From the NCBI GenBank assembly GCA_014549065.1, contig JACDOX010000164.1:940499-1004498 (forward strand): a DNA stretch of 64,000 bases. Direction: 5' to 3'. The DNA comes from Cardinalis cardinalis. Taxonomy: Eukaryota; Chordata; Aves; Passeriformes; Cardinalidae. The notes beneath the pieces were generated by a model that had not been told where the DNA came from, did no database searches, and saw only the letters and a program-made list of their open reading frames with translations. Below, piece after piece: positions 24,901-38,275 of the stretch (positions within the stretch are counted from its first letter, which is position 1; each line of letters opens with the position of its first letter). A program made the position numbers and the translations under genes.

Positions 24901-27464
24901 GCTTGCTGACAATAATTCAACTTGATCCCGAACAATTTGTAATGAAAATACTTCTCTCCTCACTAATCCAATGTTACAATAATTACAAGAGCAGATCAAT
25001 AGCAGGAAGTATAAAACAAAGTATTACTTCAGATATTAAGCCACAAATTGATCTCCTTCTTGTCAAGCCTAAAGTAAATGCTATATCAACATGTTTCAAA
25101 GATTTGAGGATGTTCTGAAATGTGATGGTGATGGCCCAACAGAGAGAGAACAGTAATTTGTTTGATNTAAGTATGTTAACTCTTTGCAGCCTGCATCTAC
25201 AAAATCCTGCTGTTATCTCATTTTGCACTCACACATTACATCAGTGTTCTCTGACTACTGCTCCACTTGGCTCTGATAATGCACAAGATTATCTCTGGGT
25301 AATAACAATCCTCATTTGAATTAGAAAGAGCCATCAGTACTTGCACACAATCCGACACAAGTCTTGTGCAATTGACAAAGGGTTCCAGAATTTATGTGAC
25401 AAGAATATTCTACTCCAAATCAGTTATTGACCAAAATAATTCCTTCTTAGGAAAATAATGACAACACCAGAAGGTCTTTGTATCACAGAAGATTGTTTAA
25501 TTTTCTGGGACAACTGATAACTCTTGCAAATCTATACTGACTAAATCACTAAATCATACTGACCTGCTCTAAAGAAAGTAGAGGAAAAAAGTCTGAGAAA
25601 TTCTAGAAATCTTTAGAAAAAGAGACACGTAATAGAAATCTGTGTATTGTAACTTTTCTTCTAAAATGCAGGACACAGTATTTTTGAGGTCTCTTTTCCC
25701 TCTAATTGGATGAAGTATGGAAGTTGTCCTTACACTACTATAGGCATGGTGAGGTTTTAGAAGCTGCAAATATCACTACTCAATTCACTTTATGGTGGTT
25801 NTTTTATAAGACAGTAAGAAAGATTGAAAGGAGTTCTGTGACTCTGAAGAATTTGTTCCTGAACATGTTTTTAAGGCATTGAATAATGCTGTGGCTTAGG
25901 TGTAGCACATTTGAGTAGTCAGCTTCTCCTGTAGAAGTGCTTGCCAGGTNGGTGCAGTGACCTGGAAAAAGTAGAGTTTGCTTTCTGTGGGCTNCTTCTG
26001 CCCTGATGAGTGTACAGAAGGAGCACTTGGGAATCTGAGGGTTTGGTTCCTCCCTTCAGAATGTAGTAGATTCTGCAGGGAGGAGTTTGGTGTATCATCA
26101 GTTTTTTGTTGCTGTTTTTGTTTGGATAAGGGCTACTGTTTTTTCTGACAGTACAGAGTCTTTTGAATTTTTTTTTCTTGTGCAAGTGAAGAATTTTGAC
26201 TGGACTTGAGCAGTCAAAAGAANTCTTTCTGATCCAAACTTCTTTCACTGAGTCAGTCCACTCAAGTAGAGATGACCAACTGAGGAGTCAGAGCTCCTGT
26301 TTGTCCTAAAAGAAGTTACTCCTCTGTTTAACTGTTTATTAGTCTGAGGAGGAAGGAAAGTGGTAATTCTCAGGTTTTGGCCACCACTGATGCTTTGTCA
26401 GCCAGTTATGATTAGCTTGATCATTTAATTACTTTTCCAGCACGAAGAATAAATATTGCTTTGCAGTGGAGAACAGAACAAAACTGCAGGTGTCCCTTCA
26501 GCAGAGCAAGACAGTTTTTCTCTAGTCTTTTGTTGTTAGAGCAGTGTTTCCAGCTGTGATGCTTCCTTGTTGCCTAGTAGTAAATAGCTGTATAAATCAC
26601 AGTAATGCTTCTACCATTCGGGTGAGGCTGATTGCTTTTTTACTCTAACGGGTGTACATATGCTTACTCTCATATTTCAAAGTTAATTGTTAATATTTCT
26701 GTGAAAGTGATATCTTTGGGAATTGAAGAATGACCACATCTGAAGTGCTTCATCTTCAAACCTTGTATTTCATTNCTCAATTGAAGGAAACACAATTTTA
26801 TTAAAATTGTATTTTTAATTTATTTCTCCAAGACTGTCTTTAGAACTAAAAGTCAGTAGCCATTGCCTGCCTAACCTAGAGTCAGTAACAGTGCTGGGAT
26901 GTTTGATTTAGGACAGCAAACACAGACCNATTTTGTCCATGCTACCTGCAGGCAGAGCTCAAAATGCGTGACAGGTGGTGTTGCACCTCGGTACTGGCAC
27001 TTGCAGTCTGGAGTCCAGCAGAGTTTGGCTGGGTGTTGCTCATGTTTCTCAAGAGGAAATGGGTAGGCAGGCGGCCTGTGTGGATGGGAAGCTCACTAAC
27101 GCTGGAGAAGGATGAGTGGAGTAGTGAGGAGGCTGGAAAGGTGTCCTGAATTGTTTGTTCTTAGCTTTCTTCTTTGTACAGAGCTGTAGGCATGCCCAGC
27201 TTCTTGTGTACATGCAAACNTAGTTTGCTATGGAAGCTTACACTCAAAGCTGAATGAGATGTGAGACTTGGGTAACTCTTGAGGGTGAAGAAAAAGAGGA
27301 ACATGTTATGTAATGCATGGCTTTGGGTTTATGCTGATTAAAGAAACCTGTATCTCCACAGGCATTTTCTGTCTTGTAATAGAAGTCAAAATAGATTTTG
27401 CTGACAGAAAAATAATAAATATGGGTAGAAAAATCNGACTGCTTGTTATCCTTTTGTCCAAAGC

Positions 27465-27482
27465 ATGTTGAGATGGACCTGA
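27465..27482 (+). other. Possible out-of-frame uORF overlapping the LRRC56 start
   Basis: If splicing uses the AG at 27,462-27,463, the mature mRNA contains an ATG at 27,465, eight bases before the proposed start. It encodes five residues (MLRWT) and stops at TGA 27,480-27,482, overlapping the main start codon in another frame. Its -3 base is A. If the AG at 27,471-27,472 is used as acceptor, the uORF disappears. Confidence 0.45.
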
Positions 27483-27628
27483 AGTGGAATCCTGACAGAG
27501 TTTCTCATCCAGGCTCATCTGAAGACCAGGAAACTGATTTGAATTGGCAAGGCAACCCAAATCCCAGTCTGCTGATTAAAGATGATGGAGAGCTGCTTAT
27601 GGATGAACATCTTTCCCCCAGGAAACTG
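27473..27628 (+). CDS. LRRC56: LRRC56, first coding exon (residues 1-52)
   Basis: LRRC56 is a leucine-rich-repeat protein of motile cilia. It is linked to intraflagellar transport of dynein arms, and human mutations cause laterality and mucociliary defects. This exon starts MDLKW, which resembles the M-x-L-x-W start I recall for the mammalian protein, and ends HLSPRKL before the donor CTG|GTGAGT in phase 0. The Kozak context is good, with G at -3 and +4. The segment between these ends is acidic and polar, is probably unstructured and holds no LRR. The probable acceptor is the AG at 27,462-27,463, leaving nine UTR bases in this exon. An in-frame upstream AUG is absent, which supports this start. 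Confidence 0.85.
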
Positions 27629-30600
27629 GTGAGTAGACATCAAACTTTTTAATGAAGTGGAAGANGCATATACAGAGCTGTATTAACCTTCCAACTGCTA
27701 TTGTACTGATTGTGGATTCTTACCTCTCTGACATTTAGATTTCTGAGTAAAGTAGATTCTGTCTTATGAAAGTGTATCAAATGCTTGTCCTCCTTTCACC
27801 TTGTTTCCCATCAAAAGTATTCCCAGCATGATTGTGGCTGTGTTTATTGCTAGGAATCTTGAAGCAGCATGAAGAAAAGTACAGATAGCATAATTATGGT
27901 CTACACAAATCTCATTAATGCCATCTGGAGTACCTTGAATCTTAGCATTAGAAAAGAATTTACGTTAATCTTGTTCTAAAGATTGGAAATGTAACTTTAA
28001 AAGCACACGTTTTTTTTCCTCTGAGTTAGTGAAATCCTCTGTCCTGTTAAGAAGCCAAATAAATATTCTNCAAATGATAGAAGTACTTTCTATACATGTC
28101 AAAGTAGGAGGAATTTCAAAGCATATTTGGAAGCCATGTTCCTTTTAGACTGAGGGAAATGATTTTGCCATGCAGCCTGTTGAAAGAGAGTCACATGCTG
28201 AAATCTTCATGAAAGAATTCACTTTGTGAAATATTTGTGAAAGACTGCTTGGTTGCACACTGGATTGTACTTGCTCAGGACTAATTAAGGACGAAATCCT
28301 GTTGGATGTGTANGAGCTGACCAAATAACGTCACTTTTCCACTCTAAAGGAAGGGAGAATTGAGAGCAGAACTTGAGGAGAGAGGCTTTCTGTGTTGCAG
28401 ACCTACAGAAGAATCTTTCCTGCTGGGGAGCCTTTGTGAAAGACAGATGGGGCTGCCAAAGCTGTGGTTCAGGCGCTCCCAGCAGCCAGGGTGGTGATTG
28501 CAGGCATCCATAATCCCCTGTGTATCCACTGCACCAGTGGGGAGACACGAGCTTCCACAGGAGCATATTCCAGCTGTGGGTTTACACCACTCCCTAGCCA
28601 CTCCCCAGCCACATTCCAGAAACCATTTTGACCATGTGCTGTAGATTACGCAGAATTATTGTTCCCTAATTAGACAAGTCTTTTAGTGTTCATAAAATGG
28701 TTGAAGGTGCAAAACCCCCTTTCTGCAGAGTGAATATTTTAAGCATTCTGGAGAAAAATTGCTGCATGGTTGTACGGTCTGTGCCATTCACTTTCCTTGG
28801 GCTTATTAGAACCTCTGACCACTTCTTGGTCTTTTTTTAAAACCTGGCATAGAATTGGATCAGTCTAATGTGTTTGTGGGCTGCAGCAGCCTGTATAAAT
28901 CTGATGGGAGCCTCTGAGATTAGTTTGTATTGTTAGGGCACGAACCAGAGCCCATTAGAGTAACCAAACCAGCTGCCCTCTGATTCAATCAACTCTGAAT
29001 GAAACCCTTAGGAAGTTCTTTCATTGGCATGAAGTTCTCTTTCTGAACCTCTGCTANTTTTAATTCATAGCAAACTGTAAGCAGAAAAGTATATGTAAGG
29101 CAACATTACCTACATCCCANGAAGTTGCTGTTTATTACTCTGTAACTTTTTTTAAAAATACAGATAAGAATTATATAATTGAGTTTTACCTTTTTTGAGA
29201 TTGGGGGTTTTAACATTTGTAAGGAATCTCATTTCAAAGATTCTTTTAGTTGAAGTACACTGTCCTGCTAATTTTTCTGGACACAGTTATTTCCTGTCCT
29301 GGAGCCCAGCATTTGTGTTGGCATAGTTGGGATACTTCCTGCTCAGAGGAAAAACTACATGACATTGTCAAGGAAACATTTACAGTGTTTATAGCTTGTT
29401 TTAATAACATACCCCATCTATCTATTCTCTGACCTTTATGTTGAACATATGCACTGCTGCCATAAATTTACTTCTTCTGGATTTGCATATGTTCAGAATG
29501 TTCAAACATTTAATACAAAACAAGTTTTCACATGCATAATTCTTTAAGGACCCACATGCCATTTGAAAGGTTGTCTTGCTTAAGTCAATACAATTGTAGT
29601 ATCTTTTTGATTGTTTTATTGATGTGAATATTTTAGGAGTTATTGATTGTATCCATTGAAGTGCTCTGAGAAGGAAACTAATTGACTTTTAAAATACAGG
29701 CTCATTAAAGTAAAATTGTTTTACATTCAAATAAGGGCATGGGCCACACTTCTGTAGTGTTGTGTAGGCAAATTTTGGACACCTTATGGGTGTTCCTGAG
29801 GAAGGTTTTTTNCCTGAGACACATACAGAGCTTTGCGCCATGTCCTCACAATGGTCTGTCTTGCACCAGTTTGGTTTGAGTTTGGGGAAGCTGCGAAGTC
29901 TCATTGTGCAGATTCTGTGTAGGTATGGCACCTTGAACTGCAGCCTGATTTCTGCCTGCACATTTGAGTCATTTTGCCCTTTTTCCAGAGGGATGGCTGT
30001 CTGTTTTGTAGTGAAACCNTTATCAGTCTGCATTATTAAGAACTCTCTAAAACTTGTGACACTTGTATTCCTTCACTTTTATCCACTTGCTGCATTGTTT
30101 TCCTCCAAAGAGAGGAAAGTTTGGCTTAGACTGATTTTTTTTTTGTTTGTTTTTTTCCTTTCCTTTCTTGCCTTCTTNGATGATGTAGAACAAAAGACAA
30201 CTTCTGCAAAACCATTGGACTTTTGCCCATTTTCTGCCTCTCCATTGTGGATCCCTTCATTTAGACTTTATGCTCATTCACCACAGAGTTTGTGGTCTTC
30301 TGCAGTCTTGTTTCAGCATAATATTCACTTCAAATCCTGGATTATTCCATACTTCCATTATGTTAACATATATTCTAGTTTCTTCTTGCTGCCAGCTCTC
30401 TTGCTGCACTGTTGTGTAACATCTTTTTATATTTGAAAGTCCTTCATCCAAAATACAGGTCAAAAGCTTTTGATGCAAGGGTTGGTATCATTAGATGTCA
30501 TTTTTATTCTTTCTGCTAATATCAGTATCAATTTTCTGGTGTTCCCTTTAATCTTCCTCTATATGAATAGGCATTCTTGCTTTTCCATTTGTACCTGTCT

Positions 30601-33600
30601 TATTAATATTTTCAGCTCTATATTTTCCTAGTTATTTTCTTATTAATATTTCCCTGCTCTGCCCATCCTTATGTGTGGTTGTCAGATATTGTAGAATAAA
30701 TACCAGGGTGAGCAAATTCTCACTTTGTTCTGAAAACTGGCTAACAATGGGCAATTAATTCTTAACTCTATTAGGGCTGTGACACAGATTTTTCATTAAA
30801 TGTGGAGAAACTGAAATTAAGGGCGCCACCTGTCTTTAATCACATTTTTATTTTGTTCTACCAACCCCAATCCTCTCCCTGCTGTTTGCGAAGGATCTTT
30901 TCCTGACTTCCACTAAAAGCATTCCACTTCTCAGAAGAAACTCATTTTACAAGGTCAAATGATCTTCCAGACATTGTCACATTATAAAACCCCATCACGG
31001 TTGTGTGTGATCTTTAGAGAGGAAAGGAAGCATTCTCTAATTTTGCTTTTTATTGATCCTGCTCCAACTAATNATGTTTTCCAAACTTTGGAACACGTGT
31101 TCGGATGTGGTGTTTAGTTTTGTTGCTTGGGAGCTTAGGGTGTATTTCATATGGTATGCACTCATCCTCATGGGAAAAAGAAAATGCTGGAGGGTCCTGG
31201 AACAACAGATTGGATTCTTGCTGAAGTGGCTCAATTGTTTCCTTTTTTCTTTTGCAGAAAGTTTTCCTCACAGCTGTAAGATAAATGGATTTGAGGAAAA
31301 TAACTGGACATCAAGAAAGTGCAGAATCTTGATAAATTAGATAGAGTAAGGGAATGGAAGGAACTGAATTTGACTGAATTTGGATCTGCTGAATCCTTCA
31401 TTATGGATGAATCTCTTCATCTGAGCTGAGAGAAGAGTGTATTTATATGTATATGCTAAAAGTAGAGAAATACAGCTAAATATTTTAGTTATGGGCATTT
31501 GCAGCATTTATCCCTTTTGAAAGGAAGTTTGCATGTAGGGCCACAGAGAAGTTCTGTTCCCTTTTATTGTTTTATTGCATCGCTTAAGGCCTGTTAATTT
31601 GCCAATATTTTTCTTAGAAGAAATATTTTGTCATACTTTTAGCAACTNTTTTTTTATTTTTGGGGTTTTTTTGTGAAGGAGAGATTATACCTTGACAAAA
31701 AAAAAAGGCAATAAACACGTGAATGGACATGAATTTAGAATTTGCATACAGGTGTAGTATTCAAAGAGAACAAGCTCACCACTCTGAAATTCCTGTCTTN
31801 GCCAAATTAACCAGGGTCAGCAAAATACATGCACAGCTGGAAATATTTCTCTGACAGCTGCATGCAACTTGTTCTTCAGCAACATGCCTACTTTTCTTTG
31901 AGTATGTGAAAAATCTAGGGAAGAGAGAAGACATCGGTTGTGTGTGCCAGTTTTGACTGAATAGATATTATTTGTCAATTAAGGAATTTACAGATAGCTG
32001 CAAGTGGGATTTGAACTGGANTTCCCAGCATCCCCAGGTGACTGCTCTGCCAGTTGGGAAGCTCTGTAAGCACAGAACTATTTCTCACTTGCAATTTTCT
32101 ACAGAATCCTTTCTGGCTTTTCTTGTCAGTCAGAAAAGAAGCTTTCCAAGCCAGTGCACAGTTCCCAGTTGGCCAGACATTTTGCATGGTGGGAATGGTT
32201 TGTGAAACATCATGGACTTGGTTCTTAAAATACTGGCTAAATTATTTACCGATAGATTNCTCATGAAAAATAGTTTTACTCCTATTTTGAAGAAGGTGAA
32301 AGAATGTAAAGTGAGCTTTATTCATCTTTGTTTTACTTACCTTGTATACAAAGTATCTTCAAAGACTTGTGCAATACTTTACCATGGAAATGTGTCCTTT
32401 CAAATAAACAAATTTACAGTGGAGTGTCAAACTGCTGCTCAGGATCAACCTTTCAGGCTCCTTCTTGAACATGATGTGCCAGAAAGGTTTTGATGTTTGA
32501 TTTTTTTTTTCAGGAAACATCTCTCTCTAACTGATACCTACCTTACAGGGCTGCAGTTGGTGGCAAGCAGNGTCCTCTCTGAATACCAACACTCAGCTTG
32601 GAATTATGTTGGTTTTTCAAGGTATCTTTTTGATATCTAAAATAGCTGTGAATATATCCCACTCTTTGTCTAGAACAGATCCTTGGTCCCTTTCTGTTTG
32701 CTCTACATGGAGGCTGAGCAGCTGGAAACAGCCAAAGAAATACCTGGATGTACAGCACCTTCATGTCTGTAAGCATTCCTGGGGCACAGGCAGAGACATT
32801 CTGTCCCTGGCTGGCAGAACAGCCCATTAAGCTATGGCCAGGCAGTCATTGCCTGAAACCACAGTGGGATGCCTCTGAATTAGGGCAGGAGCCTGTCCTA
32901 GACCTGGAATGGCCTAGGAATGAAGAGAGAGCATTGAGCATCACTTCTATCCACATGATGTCAGACATCTCTCTGTCCAAGCTGATGACCTCTTCAGTGT
33001 GTTNGGTCACGATTATTTTTTTCCTCTTGCAGAAAAATTCATCCAAAATATCCCTTCTCTCAAGTTTTGATGGAGGTTCCCATGCTTTGACATTAAACAA
33101 CAGCATAAAAAGAAGATCCTGNTAAATAGGTTTCATCTTTGTTTAAATGTTTCCACGTCCTTTCCTATATGTCCCCATTCCTGGTGTCAGAATTTTAGCT
33201 GTGACATGAGAAGTATCACACAGGCAGGTACACCAGCATGCCAAGAATGGTGTCTGGAGAGTAGCAATGTCCTAGCAATCTTCCACAGGAACCATTCCCC
33301 ACGTATCCTCCCCTTGAACTGCTGCTCTGTCCTTCGCTTGCTGACTCTCTTGCAGTCAGCATCTGGGGTCTCAGTGCTTTAGTGCCTTTAAATGAGCTCA
33401 TATCCTCCACCCAAGAGCATTTCCCATTTCCTTCATGTACTACACTACCTTGTGCATCCCACAGCAAATTGGTTTCAAGCTGTCCCAGCATCTCCTCACC
33501 ATCAGCAGATGGTAGGACAGTGGTTGTCGTAGATACTCTTGGAAATGCAGAACAGGGAGGTGGGCACTGAGAGTATATGGAGTTTGTCTCATCTGGTTAG

Positions 33601-36255
33601 CACATGCTTCAGGACAGCTATCTATAGTTCAAAGAGCTGGTGCTGACAGCCAATAACCCTTTCCAGCACTGGAGTCACAGTTCTGCCTATTGCAGTACAA
33701 AATACGGGTGCACTGAGCAGCTCATCTCTCAGACAGTGAGAAAGGTACAGATAGNGGATCAGCAAGAGGAAAGGGAGGGCAAGGAGTGACACTGGTAATC
33801 CCTGGCATGAAAAAAAGGAATAGGGAACCCTATAGACAAGGGGAGAATATAACTTCATGCAGGTTTTATACTTGGATTTTGGAAAAAAAAAAAGATGATC
33901 AGGGAGCAGAACTGTGAAGGGAGGTTGTCTGGAATACAGCAGGGGAAGGACAGGATGGAAGGAACTTGCAGACAGCAAAGGAGAAAAGGACAAAAAAAGG
34001 AGCAAAGACTCCTCGGGATATCAGGACCTTTTGCTACACAACTGACAAAGTGTGTGACCCTAAGCTTATTACTTGTTCTGAAACCTCTTCCTGTTCTGAT
34101 GTAGGCTCTTAAAACTATTTTGACGGCAAGCAGGGAGGCATTTTTCAGAAGCTTCTTCCTTTAATGACACTGAGCTTGGATCCACATGCAGCAATCCAAG
34201 TGCATGGTTTCATGCNAGGACATCAGCTAGCTCTCGTTTCACACATAATCTCGTGCTATGTGACAGACAGTGTCATCTGCTGAGAAGGGGTACTGCAAAA
34301 TGTGCCTTGCCATGAGGGATCTTGTGTTCACTTGGAGGGAGAAAGCTGTCTGTAGCTGTTAAGNTTGCTGCCTTTGCAAGAGCAAAACACATTTTGTGGT
34401 GGCTGCATGTGGGGATAGAGTCTTAGAAGCTTTCAGCCTGTTCAAAATCACAGTTAAAAATAAGATGAAAAAATAATTTTANGCATAATGTTTTAAAAAT
34501 AGTTCAAAAGCAGTTGAAGATATTGGATAATTCTGTTTCTTAGGAGTACAAGTCAAGACCTTATAAAGGGGGGCAGCTTTTCAAGAAGGAATGCTCAGCA
34601 TTTTCTGGAAACCATGTCCTTTTGAACTGCCATCTCAGTTACACTGACTGGTTTTAGTCCTTTGTAAGAGGATGTGGAACATCAGTGGAAGTTGCAGTCA
34701 CTTGCGCACAATAAAAATATTATCTAATGAGCAGGAGTGTTGCAACCACCATTTTTTCCTTGCAAAATTAACTGGATATTCTTGTGGGGGTTTTTTTGTT
34801 CCCAAAACTCATAAGTAGAGGTCATCCTACACATTCCCTTCTAATGAAAAAGTTCTCCCTTATTTAAAAAACCTAAAGAATGTTGTAGCTTTTTAATAAT
34901 GAGAAAATTTGTCTCCTGTATGTGGTGGTTACTGCATGACTTTCTGCCTTCACCTTAAGTAAAGGCCCTAAAGGTTGGTGACAATACTTTCAACCCCTGC
35001 TCTTGGTTGCATCATTGAGGAGGAAACTCTGATGCCAGGGCCAGACATTTCTTTGAAGTGGACATGTTCAGCCACACATCCTAACTCTTTTGACACAGAA
35101 AGGTGAAAATTTATAAATTTCATCACTATGTATAGCATCAACAATTTCAGGCAGTTAGCATGACAAATAAACTTTGCTTCTCATTTTTCAAGGATTGTTT
35201 CAGACTCCTCTATGAACCACTAACCCATGAGGAAGAAAGGATATGGTTCTCCTGGTCTGTTTTGTTGAATTGATGCAACTAGGCTGATGCAAAGGAGGTG
35301 GTGGGATATGCACTGTGACTGAGGGAAACTGGGGAGAGAGAAACTGGATCATAGCAGGAAGAAACAGAGGATGAGCACAGTGGTAATGTGAGATTGCTTC
35401 AGCTCCTTGTGGAGTTGCAGCCTGGCATCTTAGGATTTCACAGCCTTGCTGTGGTTTTCACTGGCAGTCTTAGAGCTTCCCTCTCTCCTCTGTGTATAGC
35501 TTCTGCTTGTTTTGTCCCTCCTGCTTACCTCTGTCATGGCAAAATGTAAATGAAGGATACACATGGCATGTGTATCTATCAACACAGACTTTAGGATGTT
35601 AAGAAAGATTAGAAAAGAGTCTGCATTCACACACATCCTTGCTTAATGCAGTGGTTCATCCAATTACTACAATTTTGTAAAAACAATGAAGGATTTAGAA
35701 GGCCTCTATTTGCATTGCCTAGATACTTTCAAAGAAATTAATAATTCTTGTAATTAGTGTAATCTTCTGTTAGAAAAGTGAGCGGCTTGAGCTAAAACCN
35801 TGTTTCTTTTTTATTGTTTTGGGTTAAAAGGTAAACAGTGTGCTTTGTTGAGTTTTACTACCAGCACCTGTTGAATTACAAGTGATGTTTAAAGTTAAGA
35901 CTTTCTATCTGCTGAGGATTAGTGCAAGACTTGTGCAAATCTTAAAGCATGGANATACTGTTTAAATAAAGCTAGCTGGCATGTAGGTCTGTTGTTGGTT
36001 TGCAGCTTGANTGTAACCCTGAGCCTTGACTTTTTAAGCAATGTATAAGTTTTGGGAGACTAGAGTATTTTGGGGCTACAAGGAAGAAAGGTCGTTNAAT
36101 ACTGCATTCATTTCAGTGTGATTGCACATCTAGCCATGTTGACCTGAAATATATGTTGACAAAACACTGTTTGAAAATCTTTCTACACCTTTTTGCTGCT
36201 GTGACATCTGGTTTATTGCATGAGGGTACACATATATTTCTGCTTATCTTTACAG
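27629..36255 (+). other. LRRC56: LRRC56 intron 2 (about 8.6 kb)
   Basis: The intron begins GTGAGT and ends CTTTACAG. It contains the SINE-like remnant at about 31,990 and T-rich tracts. The open frame of 216 codons at 29,786-30,436 is rich in hydrophobic residues from T-rich DNA and resembles no family I know. I see no additional LRRC56 exon and no other gene. Confidence 0.75.
31990..32072 (-). repeat. tRNA-derived SINE-like remnant
   Basis: Read on the - strand, this segment has an A-box-like stretch (CAACTGGCAGAGCAG) with a D-stem GCTT/GAGC. A B-box-like GTTCAAATCCC follows about 26 bases after GAGCA, close to the spacing in MIR/CORE-type SINEs. The anticodon and T stems do not pair well, so it is not a functional tRNA. 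An old tRNA-derived SINE is the most likely reading; coincidence remains possible. Confidence 0.35.
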
Positions 36256-36343
36256 AAAATTTTGGCAGGGGTNGATGATCTGCAGCAAGTGAAGGCCCTA
36301 GAGATGCGAGTAGACACCAGAGAGATCAGCTTGGGGAACTTTG
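36256..36343 (+). CDS. LRRC56: LRRC56, second coding exon (residues 53-81)
   Basis: The exon follows TTTACAG and ends TTTG|GTAAGA. It has 88 nt, that is 29 codons plus the first base of Gly82. It encodes a conserved linker before the repeats: KILAGVDDLQQVKALEMRVD followed by TREISLGNF. VDDLQ, the LEM-V-D pattern and SLGNFG resemble mammalian LRRC56 as I recall it, and they identify the gene well. One base is unresolved (GTN), but any base gives Val. Skipping this exon alone would shift the frame. Confidence 0.92.
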
Positions 36344-38104
36344 GTAAGAAACACTTTATTTTCTGCTTATCATCTTGAATTTTCCTTTATGATGTCTTGA
36401 CTGGGCATTCATTAACCAACAGCCAGTGAAAAGTACTGTCCTTCTCAAGAGTTCTTGAAACAGGATTTCCTNGTACTTCACACTCTTTGATGTCTATCTT
36501 CTTATGTGAGGCTCTGAATAGGACTGGAAACTCTGGCAATGGGATGAGTGACATGACTTCTGTCTAAAGCAAATTAGTTTGGACAGATTTTTCTTGTGTG
36601 ATATATTAGGCCCTAAATGAGCATTTACTCTTGTCTTTAGTGAAACAGGAGCCAAAGGTCAGCTTCTCTCCACTGTGAGGTTTCCCTGTGACTGAGNAAT
36701 TGCCAGTGCTATCAGGTGGCTTACGCTTCCAGCAACTTGTCTTTGCACCCAACCTCACTGAGCTGTGCTGGAAAATGAGCTGGAGGCAGGTCCTGTAGAT
36801 ACATCATTTTGATGAGCCCCAAGCAGCCCTAACACTTGTCATTTGTTTTTATGTCATCATTACTGAACCAGGGAAGTGAGAAGTACCAAAGGAATTCCCT
36901 CTGTAGCAGAGTTAATACTGAGAAGATAAAGCCTTACTTTTTTTTCTCCAGCACCAGCAATCATTTTCTGTGGGGTGGATTCCTACCACACCCAAGTCTA
37001 TCTTCTTCTACATTGAAGCTGAGTAACTAGTCAGGGTAATATTTTCTGTGCTGAAGAGGAGCCATATCCCCAAAACTGTGTACTGGTGCTTTCAGACAAG
37101 TAGTTAATTTTTCATATGCAAATGACTAATGTAACAGCTGACTAGCTTTAACGGGTCTTTTGATGTCTATTTGTCAAGAATGGTTGAGCAAGAACAGTGA
37201 AGGGGGCTTTTGTTTTGTATATATAGCCCCTTTGTATTGGTTATTCTGTTTATTTCATGAATAAGTCTCTTTCNCATAGACGCTTGATAAATTAAGGTAA
37301 GTTACATCCATTTCTTTCAGAGATCATGATCTATTCAATCATGTTTCAACTAATCCAGTTGATAAGGAAATCTCATTATGCCATTTCTATTATGCTCAAA
37401 AGTGGTGCTCCCATTCCTATGCNATTTTACATTAGCTGTGACAGGCTAGCAAAATGTTTCACCTTCATCACTCTCTTCTTCCCTTTCCTTTCCATTACTG
37501 CAGTAAATCCCTTCTCCTACCCATGGTTAGGCTTTTGCAATCTTTACAGAATACAAAATACAGAACACTATGTCCGTGATGCAAATAATTTCCTTCTTGT
37601 TAATTTCCCACTGTTCACACCAAGACCTGGCCCACGAGTGCCATAAAAACCAGCACCTGTAGGTCCCCACTGCTTTGGAGAGTAAGAGAACATCAAGACT
37701 ATTCTGAATTTTCTTCTGGTTTTTTGGGTTTTTTTAAGGTGCATTTCTGAGTTTTCTTCCTGTGAAAATCTCTTTGCAAATGTCAGCAAGTGACTAGGGC
37801 AGAAAGTTTACTGTAGTTTCTTTCCTTTTTTTTCACATTTTTAGGCTCATGGAGTAGGGCCTAAATGTTTAGGGGTTTTGCAGAGCAGTTTGCACCTCCA
37901 CTGTGAGTGCTGCTGTTGAAGATGCTGGGCTCATTGCTTGCTCCCTGCTGGCTGCCTGCCCCTGGAGCTGTGCTGCTGACCTGGTCTGTGGTCATAGGGG
38001 TCTGGAGAAATAGCCTGAGGAAAACAGTAGGGTAGAAGCAGACCAGCTGGAATGACAAGCATTCTAGTGTGACAGGATGTAAAGTTTTCCCCCTATTAGG
38101 ACAC

Positions 38105-38275
38105 TCAAGCAATAAGAGTATCCAGAGAGGTTTGGAGACTCCATCCTGGTAGGTTTTCAAGTGGGTGAAGACCTGAGCACCCTGATCTCACAGACAAACT
38201 GGCTCTGAGCAGGATGATGGGCTTGAGACCTACAACTGTTCCCTCTAGCCTGGACTGCTCTGTAATTTGGTGTTT
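38105..38275 (+). mobile_element. CR1 LINE 3' fragment (diverged)
   Basis: The order of motifs matches the CR1 3' region: 'CCAGAGAGGTTTGGAGACTC', 'CATCCTGGTAGGTTTTCAAG', 'CTGGCTCTGAGCAGGATGATGGGCTTGAGACC' in broken form, then a 'TTCCCTCTAGCCTGGA' segment. The terminal octamers are decayed. This is an old, truncated, non-coding copy in gene orientation. Confidence 0.7.

Larger units (their letters stand above)
17760..27463 (+). other. LRRC56: LRRC56 intron 1 (about 9.7 kb)
   Basis: The intron begins GTAGGA and ends in a pyrimidine-rich stretch followed by CAAAG. It contains the downstream half of the CpG island, a perfect 13-bp hairpin at 20,893, a 22-bp tandem duplication at 21,011, and an LTR-like element at about 21,670-21,960. 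The remainder is AT-rich and I see no further exon, though noncoding 5' UTR exons would be hard to detect by eye. Confidence 0.6.

Noticed and set aside
29786..30436. 216-codon + strand frame in intron 2
   Set aside because: It is hydrophobic because of T-rich DNA, contains Ns, resembles no family and lies wholly inside an intron. Chance is the simplest reading.
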